This document shows, piece by piece, positions 53,135 to 62,776 of a stretch of DNA of 64,000 nucleotides. The DNA comes from an uncultured Acidobacteriia bacterium (GTDB lineage Bacteria; Acidobacteriota; Terriglobia; Bryobacterales; Bryobacteraceae). Under the pieces are notes generated by a model. That model was not told the DNA's origin, did no database searches, and saw nothing but the letters and a program-made list of their open reading frames with translations. The DNA is taken from positions 1 to 64,000 of the forward strand of contig CAIYVZ010000082.1 in NCBI GenBank assembly GCA_903929755.1, in the 5' to 3' direction. A program made the position numbers and the translations under genes. The stretch's first letter is position 1, and each line of letters opens with the position of its first letter.

Positions 53135-53300
53135 ATGAATTGTTAGTATTTGAAGCTTTACAGAAGCCGACGGCGGCTATTCTGCGGAATGCCTGACGGA
53201 GAATATTTTCACGCAGGGCGATACCTGGGATGAACTGCGCAACAATGTCATCGACGCCACCGCTGCCTTCTTCTTCGACCAGCCCCGTCCCCTCCAATAG
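53135..53300 (+). pseudogene. hicB: HicB-type antitoxin, multiply frameshifted
   Basis: The region encodes ADGGYSAECLTENIFTQGDT, then WDELRNNVIDATAAFFFDQP, the conserved partial RNase-H fold of the HicB-like antitoxins that carry the GDTWDELR block. The first codons (ATG AAT TGT TAG) only make sense after two indels, giving M-x-L-L-V-F-E-A before the conserved part. A TAG at 53298-53300 cuts off the C-terminus. This is a decayed gene. Confidence 0.72.
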
Positions 53301-53306
53301 CAGTCT

Positions 53307-53345
53307 CGGCGGGTTCATCAATCTGGCAGCCACATCCACCCACGG
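53307..53345 (+). pseudogene. hicA: Possible hicA fragment
   Basis: One frame gives RRVHQSGSHIH, resembling the catalytic core of HicA toxins (Q-x-G-S-H with the catalytic His). The fragment is only 13 codons, directly after the hicB remnant where hicA would be expected. It stops where the convergent kinase gene ends, so it may be the last trace of a hicBA pair or a coincidence. Confidence 0.35.
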
Positions 53346-53351
53346 GTCAGC

Positions 53352-56132
53352 TCACTTCAGATCCCGAATCAGCACCACATCACTGCTGCTGGAGCCACGG
53401 GCCAATGCGAGTCTGCTTCCGCCACGGGACACGGCGAAACTGCTGATCCGCAGACTCGTAAAGGCGGTCAGCTGTTTCGGCTCGCCGCCCTTCAGGGGGC
53501 GCTGCCACACGTTTGAGACACCGCCGATGGTTTTTACGTACAAGATCGCCGAGCCGTCCACAGACCAGTGCACGAGTGTTTCCGAACTGTTCAACTCCGA
53601 GACGGGATCGAAGCTTTGGTTGGGTGCTCCCCCGTTGGCAGGGATGATCGTGATCTTATCGTCGGCGTTCATGCCGCCTGTCATCACCCACGTCCCATCC
53701 GGCGAGATCTGCGACCAGCCGGGCCGATCCGAGAGCCTGGTTGGGGTGCCGCCTTCAATCGGCATTCTCCAGATGCCGCCACGCTTCTCGTCCACGGCGC
53801 GATAAGTGATCCAGGCACCATCCGGGGAACACGACGGCGCCCATTCGCCTGCGCCATTCGTCAACTGCCGCAGCTTGCCTCCATCCGGATCCGAGCGCCA
53901 AATATGCGGAGTCCCCGCGCGGAAGGACAAGAATGCCATATGTCCGTCGGCGCCGCAGGGTGCAGGTTTCCCATTGAGGTGCTCGCTGGTGATCTGCCGC
54001 CGACCTGTGCCGTCCGCCGCGGTGATCCAGATCTGTGTGTCCTGCGTGCTGTTGTCAGGAGCCTCGAAATAGATGTTGCCGTTACTGGCCCAGGCCATGC
54101 CGTTATACCCGTCCAGACGGCCCGTGCTGATCTCTCTGGCGCTTTCGGGGTCGCTGGGCGCAGTCACCCAGATATGAAAGTTTGTTTCATACTGGACGGT
54201 CACCAGAGCAGTGGCATCCCCGTTGAGGCTCACATTTCCGTAACTGTTCAGGTCATTCGTGATGCGTCGTGTCTGGCCTTCAGGGTAGGAGACGTACCAG
54301 AGCTGGGACACAGGGAATTGCGCGTTGGCCACTGCGACCAGCCCGCTACCGTCCGGCAGCCAGCGCAGCGCTAATAACTGATACCACGTACGGGACCCGA
54401 TGCGCTGTTCGGGCCCGCCTTCTGCCGGCATGGTAGCCAGGCCGCTGTGTACTCCGCCATCGAATGAGAAAAGTGCATACGCCAGCGTCTTGCCGTCGGG
54501 GGACCAGGCCGGAGCGTGAAAGAAATCGGCCGGTTTACGGGCTGCGAGTTGCCGCTCGCCGCTGCCGTCAAGGTTGGCCACGAACAAACCATTGTTCTCT
54601 CCTGCCTCCCTGGTGAACGCAACACGATTCTCCTCCGGCGAGAGGGATGCGGTCCACAGGCTGGGGTTGGCGCTGACGTAGAATGTAGATCCGGCAATCG
54701 CGGACAGCGCTCTGGCATTGCCTCCCAGAACCGGCATTGTGTACATTATCGGCTGGGACTTTCCTCTGTTGAATACATAAAACAGGGAATTGCCGTCGCG
54801 TGAGAACCTCAGATTCGTCACGTTACCCTGGGCCGGCGCGAGAATCTGCACATTACTCCCGGTGGCCGCGTGGAGCATCCAGAGACTGCTTTTCCCTTCG
54901 TCCGTGACGACATGGACCACGTACTTGCCATCCGGCGAGATGGCTGCGGCGCTGGCTTTCCCCGAGTCCGTCAGTTTGGTGAGCTGGATGTGCTGGAAGG
55001 GACCAGCGTGACGCTCCCCCGGCCACCGGTACCACGCGAGAACCGTCAATATCGCAAGCGCGGCGGCACCAACCGCCCACGGCCAGCGACGGGCGTTTGC
55101 CTTTGGAGCGTGCGCTTCGAATTCCGCTTCATCCAGCCGGATACGTGCATCGCCGATCGACTGAAGCCGCAGTTTAGGGTCTTTGCGCAGACAGAGATCC
55201 AGCAGGCGGCGCACTCGCGGAGGTGTGCCCTTGGGCAGGGTCGAAAAATCGGGCTCGCGTGTCAGGACAGCCGCCAGCACGTCGGATACGTTCCTGCTCC
55301 CGCCGAACAGCATCTTGCCGGTGAGCAGTTCGTACAGGATCACGCCGAACGCCCAGATGTCAGCGCGCTTATCGGCCACCTCGCCGCGCGCTTGTTCGGG
55401 GGACATGTAAGCCGCCGTTCCGAGGATCAGGCCCTTCTCCGTGACGGTGACTGTGCTCGCGTCGCATTCGAGCGATTCGGTTTTTTTGGCTAGCCCGAAA
55501 TCGAGGATCTTCAACGCGCCGGTCGGCGTGACCCTGATGTTCGCCGGCTTGAGATCGCGATGGACGATGCCTTTCTCATGCGCTGCTTCAAGGCCAGCAA
55601 CGATCTGCCGGGCGTATCCGATTGCCGTTTCCACCGGGACAGGGCCAGCGAGATTCGCGCCTTCCACCAGTTCCATCACCAGGTAATTGGGGCCGACATC
55701 GTACAGCGTGCAGATATTCGGATGATTAAGTGCTGAAATGGACCGCGCTTCGCGCAGAAAGCGCCCGCTGAACTCCTCGTGTGCCACTTTGATGGCGACT
55801 TCTCGTCCAAGCCGTGTGTCGCGGGCTCTGAAGACCTCGCCCATGCCGCCCTCGCCCAGCCGGCTCATAATCTCGTAGGGTCCGATCTGCGTCCCGGCAG
55901 TCCAGCGTTTGGACGGGGAATCGTTCAGCAGACTCGCGGCGTTTTGCACAGCAGGCGTTTCCAGGAGCCCGCCATCCGGGTCCTGGGCCAGCAGCGCCCA
56001 TACATTCCGAAACAGTTCGTCATCGTTCCCGCACGCGTCCCGCAGGAACGCCTCCCGGCGATCCGACATGAGTTCGGAGGCCGCATGGTACAACTCTTCG
56101 ATTTGACAAAGACGCCCGGAATCCATCGGCAT
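53352..56132 (-). CDS. Serine/threonine protein kinase with PD40/TolB-like propeller
   Basis: A 926-residue Hanks-type kinase. The catalytic domain lies at about 80-345. The glycine loop is RLGEGGMGEVF and the ATP Lys is in VAIKVA. Catalytic Asp: HRDLKPANIR. Mg site: DFGLAKK. Activation segment: GTAAYMSPEQARGE. A single TM near 360-380 (ALAILTVLAWYRW) leads to a periplasmic propeller made of PD40 repeats such as AAAISPDGKYVVHVVTDEGK and PAWSPDGKTLAYALFSFDGG. Kinases of this layout are very numerous in Solibacter. It is transcribed away from the ECF sigma factor at 56804, with one small metallopeptidase gene between. Confidence 0.93.
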   Translation of the reverse strand: MPMDSGRLCQIEELYHAASELMSDRREAFLRDACGNDDELFRNVWALLAQDPDGGLLETPAVQNAASLLNDSPSKRWTAGTQIGPYEIMSRLGEGGMGEVFRARDTRLGREVAIKVAHEEFSGRFLREARSISALNHPNICTLYDVGPNYLVMELVEGANLAGPVPVETAIGYARQIVAGLEAAHEKGIVHRDLKPANIRVTPTGALKILDFGLAKKTESLECDASTVTVTEKGLILGTAAYMSPEQARGEVADKRADIWAFGVILYELLTGKMLFGGSRNVSDVLAAVLTREPDFSTLPKGTPPRVRRLLDLCLRKDPKLRLQSIGDARIRLDEAEFEAHAPKANARRWPWAVGAAALAILTVLAWYRWPGERHAGPFQHIQLTKLTDSGKASAAAISPDGKYVVHVVTDEGKSSLWMLHAATGSNVQILAPAQGNVTNLRFSRDGNSLFYVFNRGKSQPIMYTMPVLGGNARALSAIAGSTFYVSANPSLWTASLSPEENRVAFTREAGENNGLFVANLDGSGERQLAARKPADFFHAPAWSPDGKTLAYALFSFDGGVHSGLATMPAEGGPEQRIGSRTWYQLLALRWLPDGSGLVAVANAQFPVSQLWYVSYPEGQTRRITNDLNSYGNVSLNGDATALVTVQYETNFHIWVTAPSDPESAREISTGRLDGYNGMAWASNGNIYFEAPDNSTQDTQIWITAADGTGRRQITSEHLNGKPAPCGADGHMAFLSFRAGTPHIWRSDPDGGKLRQLTNGAGEWAPSCSPDGAWITYRAVDEKRGGIWRMPIEGGTPTRLSDRPGWSQISPDGTWVMTGGMNADDKITIIPANGGAPNQSFDPVSELNSSETLVHWSVDGSAILYVKTIGGVSNVWQRPLKGGEPKQLTAFTSLRISSFAVSRGGSRLALARGSSSSDVVLIRDLK

Positions 56133-56164
56133 GCCAATACGATGATAATCGCAAAACACTTCGC

Positions 56165-56719
56165 TTATTTCGTGGCGCGAGCGACGAGGCCGTTTTCAAT
56201 CATACCGACGTCTCCCTGCGTGAGTTTGAGCCCTCGCTGCATGTCGGCGAAGTCACTGGCCGTCCAGCGTGCCTTCATGACCCCGCTTTCGGAATGCTGA
56301 TCCACACCCTGCAGGATGTGGACGATCTCGTGCGCCAAAACGTGTCCCGCGATGTAGGGTACCTGGCCGGACCTGGCCGTTGTCATCATTCGGTCGTAGA
56401 AAAGCACCACGTGCGTACCTTCGAAAGGCAGCGCATAGGCCAGCGCACCCGGATGTACGTTGGCCGGGGTCTCCTGGGAAAATGTGAAAACGATTCCGCC
56501 ACCGTCTTTGGTACAGCGGCTCAAGCTGTCCCGCCACTCCAGCCGAACGTTAGCTTGCGCGAGTATCTGCGTCGCCGTCGCCTCTGCCCGGCCTAACGCG
56601 GCCGCATTCGCGCCGGGATTCAAACAAACGGTCACAACACTTTTCGCTGCCTGGCCCTTTTCCCCGGCCCACCCGACCGTCCCCATCGCCAGCACCGCCA
56701 CCACACCCGCCAGTTTCAT
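56165..56719 (-). CDS. Small secreted metzincin-like metallopeptidase
   Basis: A 184-residue exported protein (signal peptide MKLAGVVAVLAMGTVGWAGE). It contains HEIVHILQGVDQHSESGVMK, that is HExxHxxxGxxxH with a following Gly-x-Met, the arrangement of metzincin peptidases including the Met-turn. It is short, but compact single-domain peptidases of this size exist. The gene lies between the ECF sigma factor and the kinase and is transcribed like the kinase, six bases before the longest possible start of the kinase gene. The role is unknown. Confidence 0.82.
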   Translation of the reverse strand: MKLAGVVAVLAMGTVGWAGEKGQAAKSVVTVCLNPGANAAALGRAEATATQILAQANVRLEWRDSLSRCTKDGGGIVFTFSQETPANVHPGALAYALPFEGTHVVLFYDRMMTTARSGQVPYIAGHVLAHEIVHILQGVDQHSESGVMKARWTASDFADMQRGLKLTQGDVGMIENGLVARATK

Positions 56720-56803
56720 TGCTTTTCTTCCTCCGCAGGTGCAGGCGGAAAACGAAAGTTAAAACCGGCCAAAGCATGTTAGGCTCGTTTCGGACGCAGA
56801 ATC

Positions 56804-57373
56804 ATGCAGACATCTCTGTCAGTGGAAGTCACCGGTTTGCTGAAGGCCTGGAGCAGCGGCGATCAAATAGCGCTGGCCCGGTTGACATCAGTGGTGAACG
56901 GCGAACTACACCGCATCGCGCGGCGTTACATGCGCAATGAGCGAGCGGGGAATACGCTCCAGGCCACCGCCCTGGTCAACGAGGTTTATCTTCGGCTGGT
57001 GGACCTAAACAATGTCGACTGGCAGCATCGGGCGCAGTTCTTCTCCATCTCTGCTCAGATCATGCGGAATATTCTGGTGGATGCGGCTCGCGCCCGGGGC
57101 GCGAATAAGCGGGGAGGGAAAATCGTCAAAGTCGCACTGGACGCTGCGCCCGTGATATCTCCCGAGCCAGATGATTTTATTCTGTCGCTGGATGAGGCGC
57201 TGACGGCTTTCGCGAAGCTCGCGCCCCGTCAGGCTCGGGTAGTGGAATTACGCTATTTCGGTGGGATGAACGAAGAGGAAACCGCCGAGGTCATGAAGAC
57301 TTCCGAACGGACCGTCAGGAGGGACTGGCAGTTCGCCAAGGCATGGCTTCGGCAGGCGTTAAGTGGCGGTTAG
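56804..57373 (+). CDS. ECF-type RNA polymerase sigma factor (acidobacterial/planctomycete group)
   Basis: A 189-residue sigma-70 family factor. Region 2 includes NGELHRIARRYMRNERAGNT and the family block LQATALVNEVYLRLVD. Region 4 is the helix-turn-helix LDEALTAFAKLAPRQARVVE with RYFGGMNEEETAEVMKTSER and TVRRDWQFAKAWLRQAL. This wording matches the ECF group common in Acidobacteria and Planctomycetes (TIGR02999-like), whose genes often lie beside Ser/Thr kinase genes, as here. No anti-sigma factor gene is adjacent, so control by phosphorylation is plausible. A perfect long hairpin begins at its last codons. Confidence 0.92.
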   Translation: MQTSLSVEVTGLLKAWSSGDQIALARLTSVVNGELHRIARRYMRNERAGNTLQATALVNEVYLRLVDLNNVDWQHRAQFFSISAQIMRNILVDAARARGANKRGGKIVKVALDAAPVISPEPDDFILSLDEALTAFAKLAPRQARVVELRYFGGMNEEETAEVMKTSERTVRRDWQFAKAWLRQALSGG

Positions 57374-57414
57374 CGTTGCCTGGCGTTCGTCCTGCCAGGC
57401 AACGCTAACCGCCA
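57364..57414. terminator. Perfect 21-bp stem-loop spanning the ECF stop codon
   Basis: The arms 57364-57384 and 57394-57414 are perfectly complementary over 21 bases with a 9-base loop (GTTCGTCCT). The left arm contains the last codons and the TAG of the sigma factor gene. It lies between convergent genes and could terminate both transcripts. No T tract follows, so it may instead protect the mRNA end. Confidence 0.75.
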
Positions 57415-57420
57415 TTGTGG

Positions 57421-58764
57421 CTACGTCTTACTAAAAATCGACCCGCTCAAAGTCCCCGTGGAATCCGAGAACCCATCCACCCCAATCCCCATCGAATGCA
57501 GAATACTCAGATAAACATTCGACATCTGGTACTCCTTCTCCGCCTTCCAGTAACTCCCGTGCTTCAACCCCATACCCGCCCCGCCCGCAATCATCGTCGG
57601 CAGATTATGCGAATTATGCGTCGTGCTCGCCCCGCTGCCATACAACACAATCGTGTTATCCAGTACAGTGCCCGATTTATCTTTATAGCTGTTCATCCGC
57701 TCCAGGAAGTGCGCCAGCTGCGTCGCCAGGAACCGGTCATACATCGCAAACTGCAGCTGACCTTCCTTATCCGTCGCATGCGACAGATTATGGTGCGTCT
57801 TCGAAAGCCCCAGCTTCAGCGGGAACGTATCGCTGATCCCCATCCCGTCCTCGCGGTTCAGCATGAACGTGATCGTCCGCGTAATATCCGCATCGAACGC
57901 CAGCGCCATCAAATCGAACATGTTCCGGTAATACTCAGCCGGCTCAGCCTCGTTCGTAGCATCCAGATTCAGATGCGAATACTCCTGCTTCTTCAGCGGA
58001 ATATCAATCCACTTCTCCGAAGCAATCAGCTGCTGTTCCACTTCGTTCAACGCCGTCAGATACTGATCCATCCGCTCCCGGTCGCTCTTCCCCAACTGAG
58101 CGTCCAGAACCTTCGCATTCCCCGCCACCGCGTCCACCAGCTTGATCCGCCGCTGCAGCTTCTCATGCTCCGCCGTCAATGACGACCGGTCCGCCCGGAA
58201 CAACTTGTCGAATACCCGCCGCGGACTATTCTCCGCCGGAATCGGTCGCCCGTCCAGCCCATACGAAATCGTGCCCGTGCGCGACAAATACCCAGTTCCC
58301 GCATCAATCGACAGCACCAGCGACGGTCGCCGCGTGTACTGCTTCGTATGCTGGGCCACAATCTGATCCAGACCCACCGTGTTGTACGTCCCCGGCTTCG
58401 GGTTATACAGCGGCGCGCCTGTCAGCCACATATCCGAACACGTGTGCGGATCAGACTTCGGCCCGCTCGGGTGATACAAATTCCCCAGGAAGCTCATCTG
58501 CTTCCGGAACGGCTTCAGCGGCTCCGTCGACTTCCCAAACTGGAACTCGCCGCCCTCTTCCTTCTGCGGAAACCAGCTCCAGTCCGGTAGCTCATTTTCC
58601 TTCTTCGGCAGCGCCATGCCATTCGCCGTGTAGATGGCGCAGAACCGGCGCGGAATCTGTTCCGCCACCTCCGCGCCCATGGCGTTGAGTACGGGCAGCG
58701 CCAGTGTGGCGCCCCCAATTCCTTTTAGGAAGGCGCGGCGGTCAAGTCGAAGGGATGTCGTCAT
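57421..58764 (-). CDS. DUF1552 domain protein (second copy)
   Basis: A 447-residue DUF1552 protein with a Tat-like signal ([20 protein letters not shown]). Family blocks: [100 protein letters not shown] and [20 protein letters not shown]. It follows the DUF1592 gene after 21 bases, the usual pair order. It is a paralogue of 35397-36755, clearly diverged from it. Confidence 0.93.
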   Translation of the reverse strand: MTTSLRLDRRAFLKGIGGATLALPVLNAMGAEVAEQIPRRFCAIYTANGMALPKKENELPDWSWFPQKEEGGEFQFGKSTEPLKPFRKQMSFLGNLYHPSGPKSDPHTCSDMWLTGAPLYNPKPGTYNTVGLDQIVAQHTKQYTRRPSLVLSIDAGTGYLSRTGTISYGLDGRPIPAENSPRRVFDKLFRADRSSLTAEHEKLQRRIKLVDAVAGNAKVLDAQLGKSDRERMDQYLTALNEVEQQLIASEKWIDIPLKKQEYSHLNLDATNEAEPAEYYRNMFDLMALAFDADITRTITFMLNREDGMGISDTFPLKLGLSKTHHNLSHATDKEGQLQFAMYDRFLATQLAHFLERMNSYKDKSGTVLDNTIVLYGSGASTTHNSHNLPTMIAGGAGMGLKHGSYWKAEKEYQMSNVYLSILHSMGIGVDGFSDSTGTLSGSIFSKT

Positions 58765-58785
58765 ATCGCTGTTCTCTGAATTCTA

Positions 58786-61700
58786 CTATTTTTCAAGGAA
58801 GATTTTACTGTTCACTACGTACCGGACCATATCTTTCATCCGGTACCCGTCCGCTTTCAGCTTCAACCCATCCCGTTTCAGGAAATCCACCTCGTTGTAG
58901 CTGAGGTTCCGTCCCGCCCCGTAAATCGTCAAATGCCGCATGAAACTGAAAGCCAGCTGATCCAGCCTGTCCTGGCTCAGATACTTCTTCAACTCGTTTG
59001 CGCCCGAAACTTCCGTCCGGTCCGGCAAAGTTGAATGCGCGTCCACTGTCTGCGCCTTCAGCCGCCCGCCGGCGTCGAACTCTTCCAACGCCACGCCCCA
59101 CGGGTCAATCTTCAGGTGGCACTGGTTGCAGCCCGGCTGCGTCCGATGCTGCTCCAGCCGCTGCCGCAGCGTCAGGTTCTCATTCTCTTTCAGCGTCGGA
59201 ACATTGGGTGGCGGATCAGCTGGCGGCTCCGAAATAATCCGCCGCGCCAGCCACGCCCCGCGCTTCACCGGATTCGACTCGCGCCCGTCCGATAACCCCG
59301 CCATCAGCGCCGCCTCGGTCAGCACGCCGCCCAGCTCTTTGCGTCCGTGCGGAATCGCCAGGAACTCGAACCCGTTCTCCGTCTTGTCCCCCAGACCGTA
59401 GTAATTCGCCACGGTCTCGTTCGCCATAATGAAATCCGCCTGCACCAGCTGGCTCACCGGCAGGTTCTTGCGCAGCAGATAATCCACGAACTGAATCGGC
59501 TCTTCCCGCAACTGTGCCCGCGTATCGCGAGTCAACTGCGGGAACTTCTTTCTGTCCGGTTCCAGCACCGTGAACTTGTCCAGATTCAGCCACTGCTGCG
59601 TAAAGTCGCGCGTAAACCGGGAGAACCTCGAGTCCTCCGTCATCCGCGTCACTTCCGCATCCAGATTCTTCCGCAACGTCCCCGCAGCCGCCAGCCGCAG
59701 TGTCGTCTGGTCCGGCGGACCATTCCACAAAAAGTACGAAAGCTTCGAAGCCAGCTCATACGTGTCCAGCGGCTCCGCGTCCGGAGTCTTGCTGTTCTCC
59801 GTAATAAACAGGAACTGCGGTGACGTCAGCGCCACCTGCAAAGCCTCTTTCACCGAATCCTGGAAACCCCGCCCCGCCGCAGCCGCCTTCGCATAAACGC
59901 CCACCAGTTGCGTCACTTCCGCCGCAGTCGCCGGACGCCGGTACGCCTTCGTCGCAAAACTGCGCAGCACATCCCGCGCATAGGCCGCCGTCTCGCCCTT
60001 ATTCGGCGAGTCGATAAAGATGTTCTTGTGCGACACAGGAGGCCACTGCTCATAGAACGGCCCTTCAAACTCCACTGACCGAACCACCATCCGCGGCATA
60101 TCCCGGCCGTCCGTAAACTCACTCCGGACCGCGATCTCTCGCACGCCCGCCAGGTAATTCACGTTGCCTTTCTCAACTTCCGGATTCGGATAATTCTTGA
60201 TCGTCCCTGTAAACACGAACTTCGTCAGCTTGCCGCTCGACACCGTCTGCGGCGCTCCCACCGGAGCAAACGTACTCCCGCAATCCCGCCGGAAACCCAG
60301 ATGCACGCCCAGCCGCGGCGTCCGCTTTTCAAACGCCACAAACTTCTTCGCCAAATCCTGCGTCGCCGCCAGAGGCGTAAATACCACCCGGTCCAGATCG
60401 CCCATCCCCGTGTTCTGCACATCCACCGGCAAAACACCCGCCTCCAGCCGCGCCACCAGATACGCTGGCTGCTGCAGTGCCCCGGTAAACGAACGGTCGC
60501 CCAGCGTTACCGTAATGTCCTGCGTCTTCTCCGCCGTCGGAGCCTTCACAAACTGCTTGCCCGGCTCCACCAGGGCCTGAATCTCGGCCTCACCCAGCGC
60601 CCGCTTATAAATCCGGATCTCATCCAGTTCGCCCTGATAAGGTTGGCCGTCCTGCAGCCGCCCCAGCAGCAAATTCATCTTCAGATTGTCCAGATTCGCC
60701 GGGCCAATATCGCCCTTCGCCACCTGGTAGCCATTAATGTACAGCCGCGCCGCATTCTTCCCGCCATGCCGTACCACCGCCGCCACATGCTGCCACGCGT
60801 CCGCTTTCAACGCCCCGCGCGGTGACGAAATCATCCCGTTCGCCGTGTTATCCGGCCCCGTCGTCTCCAGCCGCAATATGCCCCGCGCATCCGGCATCAT
60901 CAGATTCCAGCCATGCATCGGAGGTGCAGACTGCTGCCCGCCCTCGCCCAGACTCACCAGCCCGGCCTTCCTCAACTGCTTCGGATGAATCCACGCCGCC
61001 ACCGTAAAGTCGCCCGACCCCACATTCACGCCCTCGGGGCGGGGAATCGAGACCTGCGACTTCTCAGCGGACGTCTTCTCCCCGGGCGCCTTTTCACCAG
61101 GAAACGACACAGCCTTGCCGAACGGCGAATCCACAAATGTCGCCCCGCCCTCCAGCTTGCCCGCCATCTCCACCGCGCCATTCAGGTGCCACGCCCCACC
61201 CAGGCCTTCACTGAGCCTCGAAGCGTCCGGCGCGATCGGCCCCCGCGGAGCCGCCGCATGTACATCTACCTGATACATCCCGGCCTTCGCCACCGTCATC
61301 GTCTGCGGCGCACTCGGATTCTTCACCGTGATCGCCTCTGCAGAAGCCGCCGCCGTAGCCGTATTCGTATCCACCAGCAGCCCGTCGTTGTACCGCGCCG
61401 CCATCACCGTAATCCGGAATGGCCCGGAATCCGGCAGCTCCCGCGTCGAAATCTTGAAATTCGCCTTCGGTCCATACGTCCCGTCCGCTTCAAACATCTC
61501 ATCGTTCGGAATCGCCGGACGCAGCAGCAGACCCTCCGGCACCGTGCCGTAAGCCTTGCCCTTCGGATACCCCGCACTGCCCCGCATATCCGCATAAACC
61601 ACGTGATAGATGCTGTCGTACTCGCGCCACCCGCGGATCGTATCGTTCCCCTGGTATCCCTCAATAAACCGATACTTCGTCTGCATCGGGTGCGGCTCAA

Positions 61701-62472
61701 ACGCAAACAGCTTTGTCGGTACCTGCTGCGTCACCAGCACATCGCTGTTGTCCAGCAACTGACTCCCCGCGCCCAGAATCAGCGGTTCCGGGAACGGCTT
61801 CGGATTTACCTTCAACCCCAGTTCTACCTTGAAATCCTGAATCGCAGGCTTCGTCTTCGGGTCAACCACCGCTCGTGTCAGGGCCGCGTCCGCGATCTCC
61901 AGATACGCTTCCAGCAGCAGCGACGAAAGGTTCAAAGTCTCCTGGTTGTTCACGAACCCGTCTTTCGAGATCGCATCCGGAGGCAGCCCCGTCGTCATAT
62001 CATCGTCCAGCTTCAGTAATTCCCGCAGCGTGTTCCGGTATTGCGCCACCGTCAGCCGCCGCACCAGACCATTCTTGGGCGATACCCGCACCCGAGCCAT
62101 TTCAATGCCCTGTGTGATCCAGTCCACAACCTCTTTGTTCTCACCGGCTGCGGGCTGCTTCATGCCCTTCGGCGGCATCGTCCCTTCTTCCAGACGTTTC
62201 TTAACGCCTTCCCAGACCCGAATATGCCGGTCTTCGAAGCTCGCATCCATCTGGTCCAGCCGGACCCCGGCCACCGCATGATCCGTGTCATGGCAAGGCA
62301 TGCAGTTCTTCTTCAGGAACGGCTGAATCTTCTGCTCAAACACAGCTTTGTTCGGAGCCACAGCCCCAGGCTGAGCCCCCAGGTGGCGAGTCGTCCACAC
62401 CACTCCCGTCGTGCCCATCAAGGCGATAACGCTAACAGTCTGTAGAAAACGGCGGAGGTTCAATGAGGTCAT
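58786..62472 (-). CDS. Giant DUF1592-type cytochrome protein with LamG domain
   Basis: A 1228-residue exported protein. A signal anchor ([19 protein letters not shown]) is followed by a cytochrome c motif C57-M-P-C60-H61 with GTMPPKGM as the distal region. DUF1587 follows ([20 protein letters not shown]). Residues about 425-640 form an inserted LamG/concanavalin-like domain with [30 protein letters not shown] and [18 protein letters not shown]1592 ([20 protein letters not shown]), DUF1588 ([32 protein letters not shown]) and DUF1585 ([20 protein letters not shown]) complete it. LamG domains usually bind sugars or proteins outside the cell, so this version may grip a polymer. Confidence 0.93.
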   Translation of the reverse strand: MTSLNLRRFLQTVSVIALMGTTGVVWTTRHLGAQPGAVAPNKAVFEQKIQPFLKKNCMPCHDTDHAVAGVRLDQMDASFEDRHIRVWEGVKKRLEEGTMPPKGMKQPAAGENKEVVDWITQGIEMARVRVSPKNGLVRRLTVAQYRNTLRELLKLDDDMTTGLPPDAISKDGFVNNQETLNLSSLLLEAYLEIADAALTRAVVDPKTKPAIQDFKVELGLKVNPKPFPEPLILGAGSQLLDNSDVLVTQQVPTKLFAFEPHPMQTKYRFIEGYQGNDTIRGWREYDSIYHVVYADMRGSAGYPKGKAYGTVPEGLLLRPAIPNDEMFEADGTYGPKANFKISTRELPDSGPFRITVMAARYNDGLLVDTNTATAAASAEAITVKNPSAPQTMTVAKAGMYQVDVHAAAPRGPIAPDASRLSEGLGGAWHLNGAVEMAGKLEGGATFVDSPFGKAVSFPGEKAPGEKTSAEKSQVSIPRPEGVNVGSGDFTVAAWIHPKQLRKAGLVSLGEGGQQSAPPMHGWNLMMPDARGILRLETTGPDNTANGMISSPRGALKADAWQHVAAVVRHGGKNAARLYINGYQVAKGDIGPANLDNLKMNLLLGRLQDGQPYQGELDEIRIYKRALGEAEIQALVEPGKQFVKAPTAEKTQDITVTLGDRSFTGALQQPAYLVARLEAGVLPVDVQNTGMGDLDRVVFTPLAATQDLAKKFVAFEKRTPRLGVHLGFRRDCGSTFAPVGAPQTVSSGKLTKFVFTGTIKNYPNPEVEKGNVNYLAGVREIAVRSEFTDGRDMPRMVVRSVEFEGPFYEQWPPVSHKNIFIDSPNKGETAAYARDVLRSFATKAYRRPATAAEVTQLVGVYAKAAAAGRGFQDSVKEALQVALTSPQFLFITENSKTPDAEPLDTYELASKLSYFLWNGPPDQTTLRLAAAGTLRKNLDAEVTRMTEDSRFSRFTRDFTQQWLNLDKFTVLEPDRKKFPQLTRDTRAQLREEPIQFVDYLLRKNLPVSQLVQADFIMANETVANYYGLGDKTENGFEFLAIPHGRKELGGVLTEAALMAGLSDGRESNPVKRGAWLARRIISEPPADPPPNVPTLKENENLTLRQRLEQHRTQPGCNQCHLKIDPWGVALEEFDAGGRLKAQTVDAHSTLPDRTEVSGANELKKYLSQDRLDQLAFSFMRHLTIYGAGRNLSYNEVDFLKRDGLKLKADGYRMKDMVRYVVNSKIFLEK

Positions 62473-62776
62473 AGCGTTCGGAGGGCGGCAGTCCAGTTAT
62501 CGGTTACTTTAAGGGCAAACACCCTCAACATTAAGATATCACCAGTTTCGCATCCCCAGGACGCCACTTCCTCCTGGCCACCCCAGCGCCAAATTCCCCT
62601 GCTCTTTCTCCGCTGCTTTTTATCTTGACCATTTCCCGTTTGCGGTGATATGCTGCAACAACTAATCCGTAAACGCAAGAGATATTAGCCGGGGGAATAG
62701 TCCTCAATATCCGGTCAAATGTCCTTGCCTGCGCATCGGTCCACGCGTAGCCAGTTACGGTGAGCGGGAGGTCCAT
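62473..62776. other. Divergent intergenic region, no gene seen
   Basis: About 300 bases between the DUF1592 gene (minus) and the FAD oxidoreductase (plus), holding both promoters. Short minus-strand frames exist but have no recognisable content. The ribosome site GGGAGG of the oxidoreductase ends six bases before its ATG. Confidence 0.5.
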
